Shown in pieces: positions 57,745 to 64,000 of a stretch of DNA of 64,000 bases; within the stretch, counting starts at the first letter, position 1; the number at the start of each line of letters is the position of its first letter. The translations under genes were made by a program, and so were the position numbers. This DNA comes from Marasmius tenuissimus. Taxonomy: Eukaryota; Basidiomycota; Agaricomycetes; Agaricales; Marasmiaceae. The notes under the pieces were generated by a model, which was given only the letters and a program-made list of their open reading frames with translations, did no database searches and was not told the DNA's origin. The stretch spans positions 992,001-1,056,000 of the forward strand of contig JAQOTA010000071.1 of assembly GCA_029532415.1 (NCBI GenBank), read 5' to 3'.

Positions 57745-60700
57745 TCAGACTCCTGACCAGACAACGTCGGGTTTTTCGAGGGCAACCGAGGCCCCGTTTT
57801 CTTTTGCGACCTTGTTGAGTGTCTTATTTCGGATCGACACGAAACAGTAACTGAGCATCTGCTTGATGGTCTCTGGGAAGGAACGTGAGCCGGACGGAAC
57901 GGTATGCTTCGTATGTGTACGTACCATAGATAAAACCCTTGTTCTTCTTTGCTTTGATGTCCCAGTGCCGGAGGAAGCAGTGCATCTTCATGGCTGTCAG
58001 AAAGAAATTCTGGTACACGTTAGTGAACACGGCATCCTCCGAGTTCAACTGAGGATCATTGAAAATGGCATGTCCCCTTGTCTTTGCGAGTCTGTCGAAT
58101 CACATATCAGAATGAACGGCCTGACTAGGTCATCACAATCGGGACCCACACAAGCATTTTCCTCCGAAATTCGCGCCCGGCCTTGCATCCTCGATCGACG
58201 GTGACAGAGTCGCGCAAATCTATAGCCCAGGTGCAAGCACACGTTCAGGTACGGTGGCATAATGAGTAGAGGATCGTAGAAACCCACATCCGTTGTAATA
58301 ACGCGTGTAGTCCACACAAATCGAAAGGTCCCTCATGTCTATCAGGTACCCACACCACGGAAAGGATCTATCTTTCGGCCCGGTCACGTTCATGATCTCC
58401 TCATCGTAGTGAAAGTTGGTCAGCGTCTTTCCCTTCGAGATAAAGCATCCATAGTCTGGGTGGCCTGCAGGGATTCCTGTCACGGGGAGTCGACGATGAG
58501 TAAACGAGTCACGACCTTACCCTTATACATCATTCTGACAAATCCTGCTGCTTTGTCGGGCCGCGTAGTAATGAACAGATAGTCGTCAACGTTTCGCAGC
58601 AGCACCTGACAAGTAAAAATCTGAGGGGCCGAAGCGTGGTGGTTTATACGAAACGACTCACGCTCTGGGAATCACCGGCGAAAGCGCCAAACTGTTTCTC
58701 CATATCCCCGTAGAAGAATGCGCATAGGATCGTGGATAGAGACGACCCTTGTGGAATACCGACCTTTTGACGGTAATAACTGTTTCCAATCTGGGAGGGC
58801 GGGTGTCAAACAAAAGTCAACGACAAGATGGCTGAGCGTACCTTCACGATGTTCTCTTTGATGTGTTGCTCCAAGAGGTCGAGGAGTTCGTCCCGACTCT
58901 CAACTTGGCAAGACACCTGTAGCTATCAATAAATTGAACCAGGAAAGAAAGGCGAGCCCTGCCTACCTGATCGACAAAGATCGTGTGACGGAGCGCATTC
59001 GCGAGGTCGGTAGCATATTTGACGAAATGAGGATGCATCGCATCGGGCCATGCTTGCTTCCTGTACATCGTTTTTGACGAGGACAGGGCCGGGCTAATCT
59101 GAGTGTATCTCTGGATGGCATACGAGTCCTAATGGCGGCCTCAACACGATTGACGGTCTCGGTGAAGTGGAACTCGAAAGGTACCTCAGAAATCAGATCT
59201 CTCAGGATCTCGAGTAACTTCGTTTGATCAATGGTGTCGAAACACGCTTGAACATCAACCTTGACGAAGTAAAGCTTCGGTCTTGGACCGAGTCAGTACG
59301 GATAGACCACGATATTGGAATAAGAGACTGACAGCGACCCGTCTGGATTTCGAGGCAGTCTAAGCTTGTACTCTTTGAGCTTTGTATAGTGGTCGTCTGT
59401 ACCAAGGCACGCTGCACCTAAGCGGTCCGGTTGAGTATCCTACAAATGTTGGTTATTAACGCTGTCATCCGAACACCGTAAGCTCTGCCTTTTCGTAGTT
59501 CAGTATCCGCAAAGCGGCTTGCAGGAGCCTATTGATTGACTGTTCCCCGTACTGACCAGAGAAAATGAGATCAGATAGCGTAGTTAGGCCAGCATACGTA
59601 CCAAAAGCGAGGCTTGCTTGCGTCGCAAGTTCACAATGGGGCGTACTCCAAGGTCCTTCGGCAAAAGTCGTACGAACGAGAACCCAAGTTTACGCTGCTG
59701 TAGTAACGCCTGGGCCTCCACTTCACTGATCTTCTCAAACTTCTCTTCTTTGAGATCTTTCAGTAAGGGAGCGGAAAGGGTGTTCCAGTCGTCGTGACGA
59801 AAATAGAGGATGCGGTTGCGAAAGGCCGAGGATTCGGTAACATAGAACGTAGTCTGCAAAAGTTCGGGTCACTTCCTCAGAAAAGAGACTCGGAAAGTAA
59901 AAGTTACTCGGATTAAGGAAACGATAAATGAGTCGAATACCCAGAATAGGAAGTCTTCTAGCAGTTCTCGGCGCTTCAAAGAATCCGTTACGGGCACACT
60001 TTGCTGCTTTGTGCCGTTACCTGGGGGCAAAAGCCAGTCGCAGGCGGCGGTACTAAAACCTTGCAGGACGAGATGCAGCGATACTTTGTCATAACGTCGG
60101 GCCGTAACGAATGTCTTGATATCTAGTCGAACATGAAGGTAAGCGCCCATTGGAGGAATAGTGGTTCGGAAACCTACGCTGACAGATTTGCTCAAAGTTG
60201 TCCTTGTTTCCCCAGAACGCCTTCGGAATGACCGACTGCACAACTTGAACCACAAATCGGTAAACCTTTGACAGACTGAGGATAATGTCGCGGGAAGTGT
60301 AATGTAGGCGCATACCTCTTCGTACGTGCAACAAAACTCGGAGAACTGAGGCTTCCTTTTCGCCTCGCGTTCCGCCTGAGTAAGTCCCATTACTGATATT
60401 GAATTCCCTGCCGTATCAAGAGAGGTGTCACCCCTGCTTAGCTGGGAAAGGAGCTTGTTCTCGGACACCATTTCCTATGAAAAACTGTCAACATGACATG
60501 AATAGATGTCGCTTTCCCCTATACTTACCAGTATAACTTCGTTGCTCATCTCACGGCCTTTGATCTAAGACGGTTAAATTCATGAAGGGCTTGCCACATC
60601 CAATCGAGGTTCAGACGTACCTTGGAAGGGCAAGTACGATCACGTAAAAGTCGGTATTTGCATTTGCTATGTCTCCAAATCAGCTTCTCAAGCATGGGTA

Positions 60701-62087
60701 GGACCTGATGTAGGCGCTTTGGGGTTCGTGTCTTCTTGTCTGTGACTTTCGCGAGTTTCTGAGAAGGTCTTTCGTCAGTATATATAAGTGGTACCCCAGC
60801 GTTGGAATGGCACCTTGATGTCATCTTCACGATTCACGAAATCAGGAATTTTGTAAGCCTCTCTCTCCGAGAATTTGAAGAACATGAAAGCGCTCGGAAT
60901 CCCGTACTGCCTAGAGAAGATGTACTTCGCAAGATGCCTCGCGTTCTTCTCTTGTATTCGCGAGTTAGGGTCTACTTGTCCGTGAGAGGTGCCTGGAACG
61001 TTTGGAAACGGCGACTCCAAACAATTCAGTATATCTACACAATATCAGTGGTTGAGCAGACACTCAAGAAGAATTGTCCTCACGGTTAGGGGGCAGTCCG
61101 ACGGTGATTTGGTTCGTGCCCTTGAAGAAGATCGGGCGAGAATATAGAAACCGTTGACGAATCAATAACACCTCAGCAGGGGACCGCCTGGATGAGATGT
61201 TAGGAAGATAACCGGTTCGTCATGGACAGAAGGCATACTTCGTGATCTCAGCCTCCCTGAACGATTGTTGATTCCGACTGGGATGAATTTTGAGTCGCTT
61301 CGCAGGCCTCTCATCGTTCGGACAGCAGATTCCTTTCCGTTTACAACTAGTGGCTCGAGTGGCATTCGAGATCGAATCGGGAGACTTGGCAATCTTTCCT
61401 GAAGTAGACGACTTGATCGCGTAGATTGGCTGCCCGGTCATCTGGCAGAGGCACCCATTGGGTAGAGAGAGAAATAAGGATGTTCTGGTCAAGAGATGTA
61501 GCATCGCTTGCATTCCGATCCTACTCGAATCCAGTAAACAAATTCATGCGCCAATAGGTGAACGAACCTTTTGAGCAGAAGTGACCATTCGGAGCCTTGT
61601 AGCGCAGTCACCAACGTGTTCACGAACACATTCGTGACGCCGCACTGGGTTAACTGGCACTCGGAGCTTCAATGATATCCCTTGCTCGCGACGAGAAGAA
61701 TAATCACCTTGTATCCCAGCGTTAAGAGATTCGGGGCCTTCAAGTGCAGAAGATGTCTTTGAGATTTTCGTATAACCTGACAGATAGTCTCCCTCAGCGT
61801 GACGCCAGCGTTGGGACGGGATTTCAACTGACATCTCTTATCGTAGGTGGTTCCATGCTCGTGAGCTCTGACACGGGTTCCAGAGGAATACCTTTGTCCA
61901 ATGGGAGGGAAAAATCTGTTACAACATATGCTGTTTCGATTAGATTTCGGTAGGGAAGTGGGTCCCCTTCTTTTTGAAGAACGGGACACGAAACTTCGTT
62001 GTTGAGGCGTATAAGATAATCCTGCAACTTCATGATAGTGGGCAAGTAGCTCTCAAGGAGAGCTACCGTCGGGACCTTGCTCTCCAT
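57745..62087 (-). CDS. TERT: Telomerase reverse transcriptase
   Basis: Intron-rich gene, with motifs read in order from high to low coordinates. The N-terminal TEN-like region starts with LLESYLPTIMKLQDYLIRL near 62080. A segment ending LLHLKAPNLLTLGYK follows at about 61710, then the GQ/QFP region with MLHLLTRTSLFLSLPNGCLCQMTG (61380-61510). The telomerase-specific T/CP region has RHLAKYIFSRQYGIPSAF (60880-60950) and TPKRLHQVLPMLEKLIWRHSKC (60650-60740). RT motif 1 is FYVTESSAFRNRILYFRHDDW and motif 2 is VRLLPKDLGVRPIVNL. Motif A is VDVQACFDTIDQ (first catalytic Asp) and B' is VGIPQGSSLSTILCAFFYG. Motif C is NVDDYLFITT, motif D is HPDYGCFISKGKTLTNF, and E is FPWCGYLIDMRDL. The thumb (NVYQNFFLTAMKMHCFL) ends at 57745. 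The enzyme copies the RNA template onto chromosome ends. Catalytic residues are intact. The exact exon joins in the N-terminal 1 kb are uncertain. Confidence 0.9.
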
Positions 62088-62480
62088 AGCATAGAGGGGC
62101 AGAGGAGGGAAGAAACGGCAAGGATTTTGGGACCACAAAGCCTGGTTGTGGTGGTTTCAAGGCAACATCGCGAAGGTCACAGCTCACGCGAGTGTGACGA
62201 TTGAGTCACCGTGATCTCATTCGGACCGGTAGTTCGGTATATTTCTCACGGTACCTCTTCTCCGCTACCACCGAAATTCGAATAGTAACTGGCTTCGAAA
62301 GTCGACCTGGTTCCGCCTTTGCTTCTCACAAAATAGCCCGGTAGGTGGTAGAGCTATCCACATACATTCAGACACTTATCGGAGCTCCTTTCAGCTCAGG
62401 GTAAGCCCGATTGTGATCTAATCACACGCCTTACGGTCTGAACCTCCTTCGTCGCTTCGTCCAGAGATTCCCTAAACAAG
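62088..62480. promoter_or_regulatory. Divergent promoter region of TERT and the PBP-like gene
   Basis: These 393 bases lie between divergent start codons. No convincing TATA box is seen. The assignment rests on orientation only. Confidence 0.4.
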
Positions 62481-63858
62481 ATGACGCTTAGGATTGGATA
62501 TGGTGAGGTATTATATTCGGGCTGTCTCGCCAGTGCTCTCATATTCCCGTTAAACAGTCCGAGAACATTTTTCATCCCCACTCCTTCGATTCGCCGATGA
62601 GGATCAAGGAAAGAGCTTCACCCTTGTGGAGTGCCCCAGTGAGTCACTTCGTATACCTTGCAGGGCCCAGCTGAATGAGTGAGTTGCAGGTGGAACAGGA
62701 CAACTGATATCCCGTCTTACCAATGATGAAATCGATGTAGCAATGTACGTCCCGAATCGAACTGTCCGTTGCAATATGGTGCTCAGACCGCAAGAACGAA
62801 TTCTCCACAGAGCACTCACTGATCCTCTTATCTCGGGTATTGCGAATGGATCGAAAGCTTATAAGCTGGTGGGGAGCTACGTGACTACACCCTTGAACTG
62901 GTACGTGCAGCTTGGCCCGACATCTGACTTTAGGTACGAACTCTCACCCCCTGCACGTAGGGCGGTCATTACAGGCAAAGAAACGCAATATAATAGCATC
63001 GCCGACCTTAAGGAGACTACCATAGGAATATCTCGTGTTGGGAGGTGACGAGACTCAGATTGTTCTCTGAGGGACCCTCTGACGTCTCTGTAGTGGAAGT
63101 CAAACCATGGCTTATGTTATGGCCCTTCAACAAGGATGGTCCTCACAGGGGATGAAATTTAGAGGTAAGTGTCTTGTTATTTGCATGTTAATGACTGCCG
63201 ATCTGTCTCGATTATAGTTAACAACGATATCCGTGGCCTGATCAACTCTGTCAATGACGGGACGACCAGTGCATTTATGTGGGAATGGTTTACTACTAAG
63301 CCGTTCCGGGATGCAGGCGAAGTGAAATTTGTGCGTACAGGGTTGCTGTCTGCGATAATACTCACGCACTCATACCCAATACTTCAGATCGGCTCCGTGC
63401 CTACTCCTTGGCCTTCCTGGTTGATAGCGGCGCAACCTTCGGTTTCTGCGGAAGACCTTAAAGGGTTCCTCACGTCATTGTCGACCTATGTTCGCTCATT
63501 CGACTCTGCCGAGAGTCGTACGAGCAAGAACATAGAGTTTATCAAGGCTAAGTTTGGTTACCCCGAGGAAGACATATTGGTTTGTCGATACATCGCACAT
63601 AGTTTGCCCGAGCTTCACACTGATATGGAGATGACAGGAATGGCAGAAAACAGTTGGTTACCCAGAAAGTTGCTTGTCCATCTCCAAGAAAGTGATCACC
63701 GAGACTTTAAGGTAATCTCAGGTCCTTCGTTTGAACCTTGCTTCTACTGAAGTTCTCTCCCCAGCGTTCTCGAAAAGGCGGGTGTAGTCGAAGCCCCGAA
63801 GAACGGGTTCAACGTCGAAACGTTCATCAATGGCGACATTGTCAAGCTGATCGACTAG
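62481..63858 (+). CDS. Periplasmic-binding-protein-like II (NMT1/THI5-type fold) protein
   Basis: Ten exons (62481-62502, 62558-62638, 62690-62744, 62811-62900, 62961-63044, 63094-63164, 63218-63330, 63388-63579, 63638-63711, 63765-63858) give 291 residues in an unbroken frame. The sequence reads as the substrate-binding fold: MTLRIGYVREHFSSPL, CPSGTGQLISRLTNDEIDVA, ALTDPLISGIANGSKAYKLV, SIADLKETTIGISRVGSGS, NDIRGLINSVNDGTTSAFMW, GSVPTPWPSWLIAAQ and the terminal VLEKAGVV. Fungi carry such cytosolic proteins without a lipoprotein signal. Relatives act in bacterial ABC import and in fungal thiamine-pyrimidine synthesis. The THI5 active-site signature (CCCFC) is absent, so that reaction is not supported. 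The ligand is unknown. The first exon has only 22 coding nt, and its splice restores the conserved IGYV start. Confidence 0.85.
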
Positions 63859-64000
63859 GTAGCAGAATATTTGGTATGTACAATGGTCTGTGTAGGATAC
63901 GGAAGGATACATTTATGTTTGACCAATATGAATACAAGAAATGGCATGTGAGCAAGCAACTTGCGACCGAGGGGACTCCGACTATGCACTGGACGGAAGT

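Noticed and set aside
57745..62087. Retrotransposon reverse transcriptase
   Set aside because: The T/CP motifs, GQ/QFP region, VDDYLF motif C and FPWCGYLID motif E are telomerase-specific. There is no integrase, RNase H or LTR.
62481..63858. THI5 hydroxymethylpyrimidine phosphate synthase
   Set aside because: The fold matches, but the CCCFC active-site segment of THI5 is not present.

Overview
The window is nuclear DNA of a filamentous basidiomycete, most likely an Agaricomycete. The evidence is short introns (about 48-65 nt, GT..AG) in almost every gene, compact intergenic distances in the conserved parts, and lineage-typical families (NACHT NTPases, DUF427 protein, Agaricomycete-type hypothetical proteins). 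Gene models were built by hand from splice signals and frame continuity. For most of them the joined exons close to an exact multiple of three.

Layout. 1-3.4 kb: no supportable gene. 3.5-6.6 kb (-): a secreted/anchored kelch protein with one transmembrane segment and a long cytoplasmic tail. 6.6-9.5 kb: gene-poor. 9.5-23.7 kb: a housekeeping block with a J-domain protein whose HPD motif reads RPD, VPS51 (GARP tethering), a CoA-binding-domain protein, a membrane-anchored cysteine synthase-like enzyme with 5-nt and 14-nt microexons, ADA2 (SAGA), an uncharacterised SAM-like protein, a large Lys/Pro-rich nuclear-type protein, and a DUF427 protein.

24.2-36.2 kb: an accessory island. It holds one intact NACHT NLR-like gene (NLR1), a second copy with a broken but frame-neutral exon (NLR2), and a third, frameshifted C-terminal fragment. 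The same C-terminal domain occurs in all three. Between them lie a 792-bp foldback (inverted-repeat) element, decaying ORFs, and a small U1/matrin-type zinc-finger gene with a GC-AG intron. A 21-bp minisatellite is translated as a heptad repeat in the last exon of NLR2.

36.2-64 kb: a gene-poor stretch (36.2-39.2 kb), a 1291-residue disordered conserved protein (-), another gene-poor stretch, IWS1/SPN1 (+), a second SAM-like paralogue (+), two tandem paralogues of an unknown family flanking an Rrn5-like SANT protein, a thiol (glutathione) peroxidase (-), telomerase reverse transcriptase TERT (-), and, divergently, a periplasmic-binding-protein-like (NMT1/THI5-type fold) protein (+).

The conserved genes serve transcription (ADA2, IWS1, Rrn5-like), trafficking (VPS51), sulfur/redox metabolism (cysteine synthase, peroxidase) and telomere maintenance (TERT). 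They do not form a pathway cluster. The dynamic part is the NLR island, with duplication, decay, repeat expansion and a foldback transposon side by side.
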